Assembly (NCBI RefSeq): GCF_016093545.1
Contig: NZ_JADKYX010000019.1
Span: 1 to 64,000, forward strand
DNA from: Massilia rhizosphaerae
GTDB taxonomy: Bacteria; Pseudomonadota; Gammaproteobacteria; Burkholderiales; Burkholderiaceae_D
Direction of reading: 5' to 3'
DNA length: 64,000 bases
Positions 55,012 through 63,351 of this stretch are shown here, one piece after another (within the stretch, counting starts at the first letter, position 1; every line of letters begins with the position of its first letter). The notes under the pieces were generated by a model that was not told the DNA's origin, did no database searches, and saw nothing but the letters and a program-made list of their open reading frames with translations. Both the position numbers and the translations under genes were made by a program.

Positions 55012-56748
55012 CTACCGCCGCAACGCCATCTCCGCCACCAGCGCCAGCGCGAGCCCGAACGACACCGCCTTCCAGAACAACAGCGGATTGCGCTCCACCA
55101 GCGGCGCACGCGCCTGGTTCAGAAAGGCCCGGTTCGGATGGTGCAGGTCGTACACGAATTCCGACACGTCTTCGTAGCGCCGGCGCGGATCGATCTGCAA
55201 GGCCTTGCGCAGCGCGCAATCGACCCATGGGGGAGTGGCCGGATCGTGCTCGCGCGCGGACGTGTACGCGAGCTTGCGCTGCGCCGCGCGTCCCTTCGCG
55301 GCCGGAATCCCGACGCCGTACGGCAGCTCGCCCGTCAGCATCCGGTACGTCAGCACGCCCAGCGCGAACACGTCCGAGCTCACGGTCCCGTGCTCGCCCA
55401 GGAAGTACTCGGGCGCCGCATACAGGGCGGCGCCCTGCAGCGTCCAGTCCTCGCCATGCGGCGCCATCTCGACCACGCCCGCCACACTCACGGAACCGAA
55501 GTCGATGATGCGCGCGGTGCCGTCGGCGTCGATCATGACGTTTTCCGGGCGCAGGTCCTGGTGCAGCATCTCGAGCCGGTGGAATGCGCGCAGGCCTTTC
55601 GCCACCTGGTCGACGATGCGCCGCACCGCCTCCAGGCCTGGCTTCGGATGGTCGCGCAGCCATTGGGCCAGCGTGATGCCGTCGATGTACTCGCTGGCCA
55701 CGTAGACGCAGCTGCGCCGGCGCGCGGGCGCGGCGGGCTTCACAACGTGCGGACTGCGCACGCGTCCCATGACCCACTCCTCCATCACGAACCGTTCCAT
55801 GCGGGCGCGGTTGCCGGCGAGGTCGGTGGACGGCAGCTTGAGGATCACGTGCGCGCCGCTGTCCGGGTCGAGCGCCAGGTAGACGTGGCTGCGGCTGCTG
55901 CCGTGCACCTCGCGCACGATGCGGTAGCCGTCGAGTTCCGCGCGCGGCTCCAGCAGCGGCGGCAGCGGCAGGTCGGCCATCTGGCGCAACAGCTCGGACG
56001 CCTCGCGCGCCTGCAGCGATTCGATGCGCACCAGTTGCACGGTGAGGTTGTCCGTGCTGCCGTTGTCCAGCGCGCGCGCGACGAGACGGCGCGCGGCCTC
56101 GTCCAGGTCGGACGCGCCCTGCAGCGCGGCGTGGACGTCGGCGCCGGTCACGTGTTCGTACACGCCGTCCGTGGCGAGCATGAACAGGTCGCCCGCCTCC
56201 AGCGCCACGGCGCGGTAATCGATGTCGACGCTGTCGTCGACGCCCAATGCCCGGCTCAGGTAGCTGCGTTCGGGCGACACCCAGATGCGGTGGTCCGTCG
56301 TCACCTGTTCCAGGCTGGCGCCGTGCGCGCCGGGGTGGATCCGGTAGATGCGCGCGTCGCCGACGTGGAACACGTGCGCCGTGTTCGACTTGATGACGAG
56401 CGCCGTGAACGTGCAGACGTAGCCGCGGTCCTGGTCGTAGCGGTCCTGGCTCTGACGCGTCTGCGCGTACAGCCACGCGTTGACGGCGGCAAGCACGCGC
56501 TCGCCGGCCGTCCTGACGGACCACGCGTCGGACGTGGCATAGTAATCCTCGAGGAACGAGGCGACGGCGGTGCCGCTCGCGACGTGGCTCACGGCACTGC
56601 TGCCGATGCCGTCCGCCAGCGCGAGCGCCGCGCCCTTCGTCGAGCGCAGCGAATCGCGCGGCAGCGCCGCGCCGTGGCAGTCCTGGTTCGAGGACTTGCG
56701 GCCCCGGTCCGTGTGCTGGCCGACGGCCAGGGTCAAGGGTGTCGGCAT
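55012..56748 (-). CDS. fused PP2C-type phosphatase - Ser/Thr protein kinase, membrane-anchored
   Basis: A 578-residue fusion. Residues about 1-240 form a PP2C phosphatase (NQDCHG; ALADGIGSSAV; FHVGDARIYRI; LATDGVYEHV; NGSTDNLTVQLV), with the metal-binding Asp residues in place. From about 270 an Hanks-type kinase follows: the Gly loop is degenerate (VREVHGSSRSHVYLA), VILK gives the ATP Lys, LHQDLRPENVMID the catalytic loop (HQD for HRD) and IIDFGSVSVAG the DFG. A C-terminal helix (VSFGLALALVAEM) anchors it. It lies 28 bp downstream of the FocA/NirC channel gene and reads in the same direction; the same pairing is known beside nitrate/nitrite assimilation genes in Burkholderiales (recalled). 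Control of nitrogen uptake by phosphorylation is the likely theme. Confidence 0.88.
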   Translation of the reverse strand: MPTPLTLAVGQHTDRGRKSSNQDCHGAALPRDSLRSTKGAALALADGIGSSAVSHVASGTAVASFLEDYYATSDAWSVRTAGERVLAAVNAWLYAQTRQSQDRYDQDRGYVCTFTALVIKSNTAHVFHVGDARIYRIHPGAHGASLEQVTTDHRIWVSPERSYLSRALGVDDSVDIDYRAVALEAGDLFMLATDGVYEHVTGADVHAALQGASDLDEAARRLVARALDNGSTDNLTVQLVRIESLQAREASELLRQMADLPLPPLLEPRAELDGYRIVREVHGSSRSHVYLALDPDSGAHVILKLPSTDLAGNRARMERFVMEEWVMGRVRSPHVVKPAAPARRRSCVYVASEYIDGITLAQWLRDHPKPGLEAVRRIVDQVAKGLRAFHRLEMLHQDLRPENVMIDADGTARIIDFGSVSVAGVVEMAPHGEDWTLQGAALYAAPEYFLGEHGTVSSDVFALGVLTYRMLTGELPYGVGIPAAKGRAAQRKLAYTSAREHDPATPPWVDCALRKALQIDPRRRYEDVSEFVYDLHHPNRAFLNQARAPLVERNPLLFWKAVSFGLALALVAEMALRR

Positions 56749-56776
56749 GTGGCGCCGGCCCGCGCGTCGTGCGTGC

Positions 56777-57589
56777 TCAGTTGAACGAGCGCTTCGGCGC
56801 CGTCTTCACGTGCGTCGAATACAAGGTCAGGCCCGTGAACGCGAGGCCGCCGACGAGGTTGCCGAGCACCGTCGGGATCTCGTTCCACAGCAGGTAGTCG
56901 ACGAACGTGAAGTGCGCGCCCGTCAGGATCCCGAACGGGAACAGGAACATGTTGACCACCGAGTGCTCGAACGCCATCGCGAAGAACAGCATCACGGGCA
57001 TCCACATGGCGATGACCTTGCCGCCGACGGTCGTCGAGATCATCGCGCCCACGACGCCCGTCGACACCATCCAGTTGCACAGCATGCCGCGGATGAACAG
57101 CGTGACCATGCCGGAAAAGCCGTAGGCCGCATAGCCCAGCGTGCGCTTCTCGCCGATCGAGCCGATCGTCTTGGCCAGCGCGCCGCCGTCCGTGTGGTAG
57201 CCGAACGTGAAGATGTACGACATGAGCACGGCCACGGTGAGCGCACCGAGGAAGTTACCGGTGAAGACGATGCCCCAGTGCTTGATCACGCGCGGCAGGG
57301 TGACGCCGGGACGCCTGTCGATCAGGGCCAGCGGCGTGAGGACGAACACGCCCGTCAGCAGGTCGAAGCCGAGCAGGTACAGCATGCAGAAGCCCACGGG
57401 GAACAGCAGCGCGCCGATCAACGGCACGCCGGTGGCGACCGAACAGCTCACGGCGAACACCGCCGACAAGGCGAGGATGGCGCCGGCCATGTAGGCACGG
57501 ATCAGCGCGTCGCGGGTGGACATATAGATTTTGGATTCGCCCGCGTCGACCATCTTGGTGACGAATTCCGAAGGCACCAGGTATGCCAT
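56777..57589 (-). CDS. formate/nitrite transporter (FocA/NirC family)
   Basis: A 270-residue channel of the FNT family, with six membrane helices and pentameric in known members. Visible hallmarks are AYMAGAILALSAVFAVS, the slide/pore segment KHWGIVFTGNFLGAL, RGMLCNWMVSTGV and AFEHSVVNMFLFP with the conserved pore His. GGGAGA lies 6 nt before the start at 57589; the long upstream extension is not coding. The neighbouring PP2C-kinase gene suggests the nitrite rather than the formate branch. It is the first gene of the two-gene unit and follows a leader with several hairpins. Confidence 0.88.
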   Translation of the reverse strand: MAYLVPSEFVTKMVDAGESKIYMSTRDALIRAYMAGAILALSAVFAVSCSVATGVPLIGALLFPVGFCMLYLLGFDLLTGVFVLTPLALIDRRPGVTLPRVIKHWGIVFTGNFLGALTVAVLMSYIFTFGYHTDGGALAKTIGSIGEKRTLGYAAYGFSGMVTLFIRGMLCNWMVSTGVVGAMISTTVGGKVIAMWMPVMLFFAMAFEHSVVNMFLFPFGILTGAHFTFVDYLLWNEIPTVLGNLVGGLAFTGLTLYSTHVKTAPKRSFN

Positions 57590-57957
57590 GATAGTTCTCC
57601 CTAGGGGCCGCGCTGGCGCGGCAAATTTATGATTAGTGATGCGGCGCGACGCGCCGTCGAAGAGAGTCATGCAAGAAGCGGGCCCGGCTGCGGACCGCCG
57701 AATTCTCACTTGCCGGCGCCGTCTCCTGGTGCGCCGGCGCACTGTTTCCGCCGCTGCCGGCACACGCGCGCCCGCAAATGAAGCACGACGGCCGCGCGCT
57801 ACGCCATGCCCGGGGGCCGGAATGCCCCGTTTGCGTGCACCCCTTGAAAAAGCGACGGCGGCCGCCCTGTCGGCACACAAGCATGACTTTGCGCAGCACC
57901 CGACACACCGTTCGTATGCAATATGGGTAATGACGCATCCAGCCCGAGGAGCCGAGC
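57590..57957. other. 368-bp divergent region with hairpin-rich nirC leader
   Basis: No gene is recognised. Inverted repeats are frequent: GCCGCGC/GCGCGGC at 57607-57622 next to the nirC ribosome site, CGGCGCG/CGCGCCG at 57642-57656, and GCCGGCGC/GCGCCGGC at 57712-57738. They may form a structured leader for the channel transcript, but no T-run or known attenuator pattern accompanies them. The promoter for the HAF-repeat gene should lie in the AT-richer part near 57890-57940. Confidence 0.4.
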
Positions 57958-59031
57958 ATGTTCTTTCGTAAACTACTTTGCGCAGCAGCGTGCGTGCTGC
58001 TCGCATCCATGCCGCTGGCCAATGCCGCGGCGCCGCGCTACACGCTGACGTTCGTGCCGAACGGATTCGAGGCCGGACCGTTCCACCCGTTGAACGACGC
58101 CGGCCGCATCGTCGGCACCTACCAGGGCCGGGTCGCGATCTTCGACCGCGGCGGCATCCACCCGGTCAATGCGCCGCCCAGCTTCGGCCGCGGCATCAAC
58201 GACCGCTCGGACGTGAGCGGGGTCCTCACCGGCTCGGCGACCGCCTTCGCCATCATCGGCGGCAGACTGATCGACGTCCACGCCGCGCTGCCCACGTTCT
58301 ACTACACGTCCGATGCCGAGTTCATCAACAACCACGGCGCGGTGGCCGGCATCGCCGATCCGTTTGCGGACGAAGCCGTGCGCGGCTTCCTCTACCGCCA
58401 CGGCCACGCCGAACTCGTCCCGACGCTGGGCGGCGAATTCAGCTTCGTCGCGGGACTCAACAACAGGGACGGCGTCGTGGGCTGGGCAAGCACGGGCGGC
58501 GGCTCGGCCAGCGATCCGCAATACCACGCCATCTTCTTCAAGGACGGCAAGACGCACGACCTGGGCACGCTGGCGAGCGGCCAGCGCAGCCAGGCATTGG
58601 ACATCAACGACCGCTGGCAGATCGTCGGCGCGTCCCGGATCGCGCCCGACGACGCCGGCGACGCCGAGCACCCGTTCCTGATCCAGCACGGCAGGATGAT
58701 CGACCTCGGCACGCTCGGCGGCAGCTCCGGCCGCGCGATCGCGATCAACAACGGCGGATTGATCGTGGGAGAAGCGAGCCGCCCCGACGAAACGCGCACG
58801 GCCTTCCTGTACCTTGGCCACAAGATGCTCGACCTGAACCAGCTGACGGCGGTGCCCTCCGGGTGGCAATTGGTGACGGCGGAGGACATCAACAACAGGG
58901 CCCAGATCTTCGCAACGGCGTGCTACGGCATCGGCGGGGAATGCCGCCCCGTGCGGCTGGATCCGGCCTGCCCGTGCAGGGCCGCAGACTTCGGGCAAAC
59001 TGGCATGGAGGCGCTACCGAATCCCGAGTGA
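57958..59031 (+). CDS. secreted HAF-repeat protein
   Basis: A 357-residue exported protein, with a signal peptide ending near residue 24 (ASMPLANAAA). The rest is a series of imperfect repeats of the kind x-x-L-G-T-L-G-G-x-x-S-x-A-x-x-I-N-x-x-G-x-I-V-G (for example MIDLGTLGGSSGRAIAINNG and DINDRWQIVGAS), the HAF/extracellular propeller-like repeat. It ends with four Cys (CYGIGGEC; CPCRAAD) that may pair. The function is unknown. GAGGAGCCGAGC precedes ATG. The 3' end overlaps the convergent monooxygenase gene by 18 bp. Confidence 0.82.
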   Translation: MFFRKLLCAAACVLLASMPLANAAAPRYTLTFVPNGFEAGPFHPLNDAGRIVGTYQGRVAIFDRGGIHPVNAPPSFGRGINDRSDVSGVLTGSATAFAIIGGRLIDVHAALPTFYYTSDAEFINNHGAVAGIADPFADEAVRGFLYRHGHAELVPTLGGEFSFVAGLNNRDGVVGWASTGGGSASDPQYHAIFFKDGKTHDLGTLASGQRSQALDINDRWQIVGASRIAPDDAGDAEHPFLIQHGRMIDLGTLGGSSGRAIAINNGGLIVGEASRPDETRTAFLYLGHKMLDLNQLTAVPSGWQLVTAEDINNRAQIFATACYGIGGECRPVRLDPACPCRAADFGQTGMEALPNPE

Positions 59032-60516
59032 CCGTACGCCGCACCAGGCCTGCAGCGCAGTGGGCAGGCCGGCGTCGTCCGCGTCGCCGGCCCAGGCCAC
59101 GTAGCCGTCCGGGCGAATCAACACGGCGGCGGGCAACGGCACCACCCCGATGACGGGCAGCTCGCACACGCCGTCGAACGTCGCGTCGATCAGCGCGATG
59201 CGCTCGCCGCCGTCCTCGAGGGCGAAGGCACCCGGCCGTTCGAAGTTGAGCAGCACCTGCCGCGCATCGTGCAGCAGCGCGAACACGCGGGCCGGCCCGT
59301 CGGCCGTCGCGATGTCCAGGTCGGGCATGCGCCGGCCCAGCAGCGGATGGCCGTCGCCGAGGTCGTAGCCGAGGTCATAGCGGATATCGAGGCCCGATAT
59401 CATGCCACCGAAGCGCTTGCGCGGTTCGTCCATCGCCAGCATCTCCGCGACGAATTCGCCCAGCACCGCGGTGCGCGCGTCCGGGCGCCGCAGAACGCCC
59501 TGCGCGATGGTGTTGCGCAGGACGCGCTCCGCGGCCGGGTGGCGCTCGGCCTGGTAGGTGTCCAGCAGCGCGTCGGGCGACATGCCCTTCACGACCTGCG
59601 CCAGCTTCCAGCCGAGGTTGACCGCGTCCTGGATGCCGAGATTCAGGCCCTGCCCGCCCAGCGGCGGGTGGATGTGCGCGGCGTCGCCGGCCAGCAGGAT
59701 GCGGCCCTTGCGGTAGGCGTCCGCCTGGCGCGTCGCATCGGAAAAGCGCGACAACCACGCCGGCGAGTGGACGCCGAAGTCCGTCCCGTAGACCGCCTTC
59801 AAACCGGCCGCGAGTTCGTCCAGCGACGGCTCGCCGGTCGCATCCGGCGCGCGGCCCGCGAGGACGACGCCGACCGTCTCGCCATCCTCCAGCATCGACA
59901 TCGCGTGGCGACCGGCGGCATCCTCGCGAAAGCCCAGCACCGGCTTCTCCGTCATCCTGACTTCGGCGATGAGCCAGCTCGTGGAAGCCTCCCAGCCCGG
60001 AAAGCCGATGCCCGCCAGCTTGCGCACCACGCTGCGCCCGCCGTCGCAGCCCACCAGCCAGCGGGCGCACAAGGCCTTGCCCTGCGCCGTCGCGACGTCG
60101 ACGCCGTCCGCGTAGCACGCGATGGCGCCCACCTCCAGGTCGCGGTAGACCGGCACGTGCAATTCATCGGCCCACGCTGCGAGCAGGCGTTCGGTCCGTT
60201 CCTGCGGCAGCGCGAGCAGATAATTGTGCCGGGTCGGGAAATCGCGGATGTCGAGGGCCGCGTGGAAACTGACCCGCGGGTGCGTCTTGCCCTGGGCGAG
60301 GAAGCGGTCCACGATGCCGCGCTGGTCGAGCAGTTCGAGCGTGCGCGCGTGCAAACCGCCCGCCCGGCCGCCCACACGCGCCTGCGTCGGCTTGCGCTCG
60401 ACGATGGCGGCGTCGACGCCGGCCAGGGCCAGTTCGGCAGCCAGCATCAGGCCCGTGGGGCCGGCGCCGACGATGATGACGTCATGGTCGATGGTTTGCA
60501 AACGCATGTCCTCCAT
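59014..60516 (-). CDS. FAD-dependent aromatic monooxygenase (PHBH/MhpA-like)
   Basis: A 500-residue class A flavoprotein monooxygenase. The FAD motif VIIVGAGPTGLMLAAELALAG lies near residue 13, the DG motif in GCDGGRSVVRKL near 155, and LAGDAAHIHPPLGGQGLNLG with DAVNLGWKLA near 280. A C-terminal thioredoxin-like tail is present. It resembles PgaE/MhpA/pentachlorophenol-monooxygenase enzymes that hydroxylate phenolic substrates; no ring-cleavage genes are next to it, so the substrate is open. The start could also be a few codons later at MRLQTIDHD. There is no obvious link to neighbouring genes. Confidence 0.86.
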   Translation of the reverse strand: MEDMRLQTIDHDVIIVGAGPTGLMLAAELALAGVDAAIVERKPTQARVGGRAGGLHARTLELLDQRGIVDRFLAQGKTHPRVSFHAALDIRDFPTRHNYLLALPQERTERLLAAWADELHVPVYRDLEVGAIACYADGVDVATAQGKALCARWLVGCDGGRSVVRKLAGIGFPGWEASTSWLIAEVRMTEKPVLGFREDAAGRHAMSMLEDGETVGVVLAGRAPDATGEPSLDELAAGLKAVYGTDFGVHSPAWLSRFSDATRQADAYRKGRILLAGDAAHIHPPLGGQGLNLGIQDAVNLGWKLAQVVKGMSPDALLDTYQAERHPAAERVLRNTIAQGVLRRPDARTAVLGEFVAEMLAMDEPRKRFGGMISGLDIRYDLGYDLGDGHPLLGRRMPDLDIATADGPARVFALLHDARQVLLNFERPGAFALEDGGERIALIDATFDGVCELPVIGVVPLPAAVLIRPDGYVAWAGDADDAGLPTALQAWCGVRSLGIR

Positions 60517-60576
60517 GTTGCGGCGCCCGCGTTTTCCGGGTCATCAAACAACGGGCATCACACCAGCATACGCGAA

Positions 60577-60771
60577 CTACTGGGGCGAGCTTCCGTCAGA
60601 CTCGTAGGTCGAGAAGGCCAAGTCCGTACCTGGATTATGCTTGACCGCGAGTGCGATCTTGTGGCGTAACTCGTCGTCGGAGTCGCTCAACCTTCCGTTG
60701 TACAAAGCCTGCTTAAAAAATGGGAATTCCAGACGGACGTGGCCAGTGATTCCGGCATCGTAGCCAATCAT
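60577..60771 (-). pseudogene. C-terminal fragment of an unknown gene cut by IS21 end
   Basis: A 64-codon frame with native-looking coding bias ending in TAG-type stop, with residues such as YNGRLSDSDDELRHKIAL and GTDLAFSTYESDGS. Its first 10 or so codons fall inside the repeats that mark the left end of the IS21 remnant, so the original N-terminus has probably been replaced. The protein is not recognised. A real short gene cannot be excluded. Confidence 0.4.
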
Positions 60772-61857
60772 TCCAGCGCAACGTCACCGCCCATTCCGGG
60801 CGAACGTGTCCGATTCGGGCATCTTCCGGAATCAGCGGTCGCGATGCCGGAACGGCATCGTATTTCGCAATAATGCTGTTGCGCATTGTGCGACCAAACG
60901 CGTGCGCTCGCAGCTTTTCGAATGGTAAAGCGTGGCCGCAACAAGGATTAAAATGCATAGGATCAAGGATGTATTACGACTCAAGCTCGACGCCAAACTG
61001 TCGCATCAGCAGATTGCCGATGCACTGGACCTGTCGAAAGGCGTTGTCACGAAATAGGTGGGCCTGATCGCTGCCGCCGGTCTCGACTGCCCCGTAGTCC
61101 AAACCATGGACGAGACTGCTCTTCAGCGGCGCCTGATGGCCAGTTCCCGGAAGGCGCGGGATTTCGTACAGCCCGACTACGGGCGCTTGCATCGGGAACT
61201 GCTGCGCAAGGACATCACGTTGATGCTGCTGCGGGAGGAGCATCAGACGGACTACGCCGACGGCCCAGACCTACGCATCCTCGCAGTTCTGCGACAACCA
61301 CCGGCGCTTCGCCACGCAGTTCAAGCGTTCCATGCGTCAGGTTCACCGCACCGGCGAGAAAATGTTCATCGACTATGCCGGGCCGAGCACCGCACTGGCG
61401 GACGATGGCCGACTGGCATGAGCCCACGACGCGCGCGCTGAGCTTCTGCGGCGGCGCGACGCGGTTAATTGTCCCCCGACAATCCGAAGGCAATGATCTC
61501 GGACGCCAACTGCTGCGAGTTGCGCGGCGGCGACACCGTGCTCGACCTCGCGCACTATTGCGGCACCTCGATCCTGTCGGCACGTCCTTACCATCCGCGA
61601 GACAGGGCCAAGGCCGAATCGGCAGAGCAAATCGTCGAGCGCTGGATTAACGCGCGACTCCGCCAACAGCAGTTCGCCAGCGTGCACGAGGTCAATGTGG
61701 CAATGCGACTTGCTCGCAAGGCTGAACGACAATCCATTCCAGAAACTGCCAAGTCGCCGCGCCAGCACCTTCGCCGAGATCGACGCGCCGGCCTTGCCGC
61801 CGCTGCCGCCGCACCGCTACGAGATGGCTCGCTTCCGCAGCGTCAGGGCCCACATCG
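60748..61857 (+). mobile_element. decayed IS21-family element
   Basis: The left end shows repeated ATTCCGG-type motifs, including direct repeats CATTCC...AACGT at 60769 and 60792 (23 bp apart) and TTCCGGAATC at 60824, as in the multiple terminal repeats of IS21 elements. They are followed by a broken istA. The istB gene and right end are missing, replaced by IS5-type sequence. The insertion marks the left edge of the AT-rich cassette. Confidence 0.7.
60953..61857 (+). pseudogene. istA: istA transposase pseudogene (IS21 family)
   Basis: ATG 60953 starts HRIKDVLRLKLDAKLSHQQI and then LSKGVVTK, the IstA N-terminus, but TAG at 61055-61057 replaces the Tyr codon of the usual KYVGL. The frame resumes (VQPDYGRLHRELLRKDITLM) until a frameshift near 61263, after which another frame reads SQFCDNHRRFATQFKRSMRQ and MFIDYAGPS. 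About 25-30 residues are then lost before MADWHEPTTRALSF. The C-terminal part (RPYHPRDRAKAESAEQIVER, HRYEMARF) is intact but in shifted frames. It cannot make a working transposase. Confidence 0.8.
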
Positions 61858-62112
61858 CTGGCCATGGGTGAAGCATTTGTTCGGCGATGCCGCCTATGAT
61901 CAGCGCACCTTGCTGGACAAGGCGACCAATCTCAATTTTACCATCGAAGCCGTACGTGGCCTGCTGAGCCAGGACGACTTCTAAGTCCGATCGTGGCGCT
62001 GAGTCGGCGAGCGCACATTCGTAATCGCTGATGCGCTATCGCCGCGTGGTCCGCGATCACGAGCAACGGCTCGACGTGTCAAGCGAATATGTACGTTGCG
62101 CTCGGCTCGTCG
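61858..62112 (+). mobile_element. IS5-type transposase remnant
   Basis: HRWPWVKHLFGDAAYDQRTL and DKATNLNFTIEAVRGL match the DDE-catalytic region of IS5-family transposases, ending in TAA 61982-61984. After a gap lacking the usual WVVERTFGW segment, 62031-62075 reads MRYRRVVRDHEQRLDVS, the C-terminal motif. It is fused directly to the istA remnant without an intact start or terminal repeats. Confidence 0.6.
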
Positions 62113-62246
62113 CTTTTACACAGGAAGCGTTTCCGGTGAGCTCTCAAACCGTCTTTAAGCGCGCTCGCCGATGCTAGCTATCTAACAACGTTGCTTATAC
62201 TCACTAGATATGCCACTATTGGTATATGTAAGCCAGAGGAACATAC

Positions 62247-62330
62247 ATGTCGATTTTTTCGCGACTTATTATAAATGCCTTCGTTGGTTCAATACTACTT
62301 CGAAAGAATTACCATAAAGCACTTCTATAA
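62247..62330 (+). CDS. 27-aa hydrophobic small ORF leading the AT-rich cassette
   Basis: ATG 62247 to TAA 62328-62330, with AGAGGAA 6-7 nt before the start. The peptide begins MSIFSRLIINAFVGSILL and ends in a basic RKNYHKALL tail, giving one amphipathic or membrane-spanning helix. Its stop codon lies in the ribosome site (AAGGA 62329-62333) of the next gene, so the two are placed for translational coupling. It may be a leader peptide, a small membrane protein or chance; no homologue is recognised. Confidence 0.45.
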   Translation: MSIFSRLIINAFVGSILLRKNYHKALL

Positions 62331-62339
62331 GGATTGAGC

Positions 62340-62723
62340 ATGACCTATTTAGAGGCAGTCGGGTATTGGGGATCCTGGGCTTCGTTAATTAGCATTCCTT
62401 TAACCGTTGCCACCCTTCTATTGGCAAAGTCTGTACGTGACGCAGTGATCGCATCGCGTTTTCAACAACGCCTTGCCTCGCTAGTTTCAGCAATGAGAGA
62501 AGCGGAAATGAAAGCAAATATAAAGCAGCTTACTGCCGAGATAAAAGTGTTGGTCCACGCGTTTGAGACCAGCTATAGCTGGTTTGACTTAAGATTTTCT
62601 TCACGAGTTAACAAAGCGTACGTTGAGGCTAAAAAGCAAGCAGAAGCCCCATCTCCAGACATAAAAGTACTCCAAGGTTTACTCATCAATCTAAGGACTC
62701 TACACGCAGAGGTAACGCCATGA
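62340..62723 (+). CDS. membrane-anchored helical protein of unknown function
   Basis: A 127-residue protein. An N-terminal hydrophobic helix (WASLISIPLTVATLLLA) is followed by a long basic/helical cytoplasmic part with heptad-like Leu/Ile/Ala spacing (LASLVSAMREAEMKANIKQL; LQGLLINLRTLHAEV). ATG 62340 is preceded by AAGGA at 6 nt; a TTG two codons earlier is less likely. The stop overlaps the next start (ATGA). Codon use and AT content are unlike the rest of the window, showing recent transfer. No family is recognised. Confidence 0.7.
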   Translation: MTYLEAVGYWGSWASLISIPLTVATLLLAKSVRDAVIASRFQQRLASLVSAMREAEMKANIKQLTAEIKVLVHAFETSYSWFDLRFSSRVNKAYVEAKKQAEAPSPDIKVLQGLLINLRTLHAEVTP

Positions 62724-63094
62724 GTAACGAACAACTTGTTTTTGACGATATTTTACAAAGAACCCAGAATAATCAATTGTCTTGGTCTATTGTCGGCAAT
62801 CAATATGCGTCAAGTTTAATTTTCCAACCTTCAGCAGTCTATCGAATTTTTAAGACCGACTACTCACGAGACGCGTCTGATTTTTACGAAATACTTCTTG
62901 TGGAGAAGAAGTATCCAGATCCTGACTGGGATTTTGCGATCGAAAAATACAAGGTAGAAATCGTATTTATCCAAAACGGTGTTCTAGTGGCGACCTTAGA
63001 CGAATTTAGCATTGATTTCACGCAGTTGGTTACATTAGCAAGACTGGTAGAAGGCAAGTCGACACAGGCAAGAAAGTTATTCGGTTTTCCATAA
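62720..63094 (+). CDS. small soluble protein of unknown function
   Basis: A 124-residue protein without signal peptide or membrane helix, rich in aromatic residues (DYSRDASDFYEILLVEKKYP; DPDWDFAIEKYKVEIVF), with an alternating pattern suggesting a beta-rich domain and a C-terminal helix (LVTLARLVEGKSTQARKLFG). It is coupled to the preceding membrane-protein gene by a 4-nt overlap, so they probably act together. AT-rich like the rest of the cassette. No family is recognised. Confidence 0.68.
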   Translation: MSNEQLVFDDILQRTQNNQLSWSIVGNQYASSLIFQPSAVYRIFKTDYSRDASDFYEILLVEKKYPDPDWDFAIEKYKVEIVFIQNGVLVATLDEFSIDFTQLVTLARLVEGKSTQARKLFGFP

Positions 63095-63351
63095 TCAGCG
63101 AACACTGAAAAAAACGGTGGCGCTCAAAATGCTAGATCGCCATCTGAGCCGCCGATCTTCGCGCGACCCAATCGGAAACATAACTCCCCCCTAATTTGCC
63201 CTGCATTCTTCGTTGATCAATCCAAGTCTTATGTAAGTTGCACCGGGTTTTTAAAATTTCGGTTAAAGCGATCAGCTAGGCGAACTTTTAGCAAAAGAAA
63301 TTAAATTTAGAATTTAACGATATCATTGCTTTAGCCAGGACAGAAATTACC

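Noticed and set aside
54749..55177. Walker-A-like stretch HYGSGKST on the plus strand
   Set aside because: No Walker B or other ATPase motif follows, and the frame runs antisense into the PP2C-kinase gene. It is probably chance or a tiny relic.
57958..59031. Repeated sequence in the HAF protein considered as CRISPR-like or tandem DNA repeat
   Set aside because: The repeats are degenerate at DNA level and conserved only as protein motifs.
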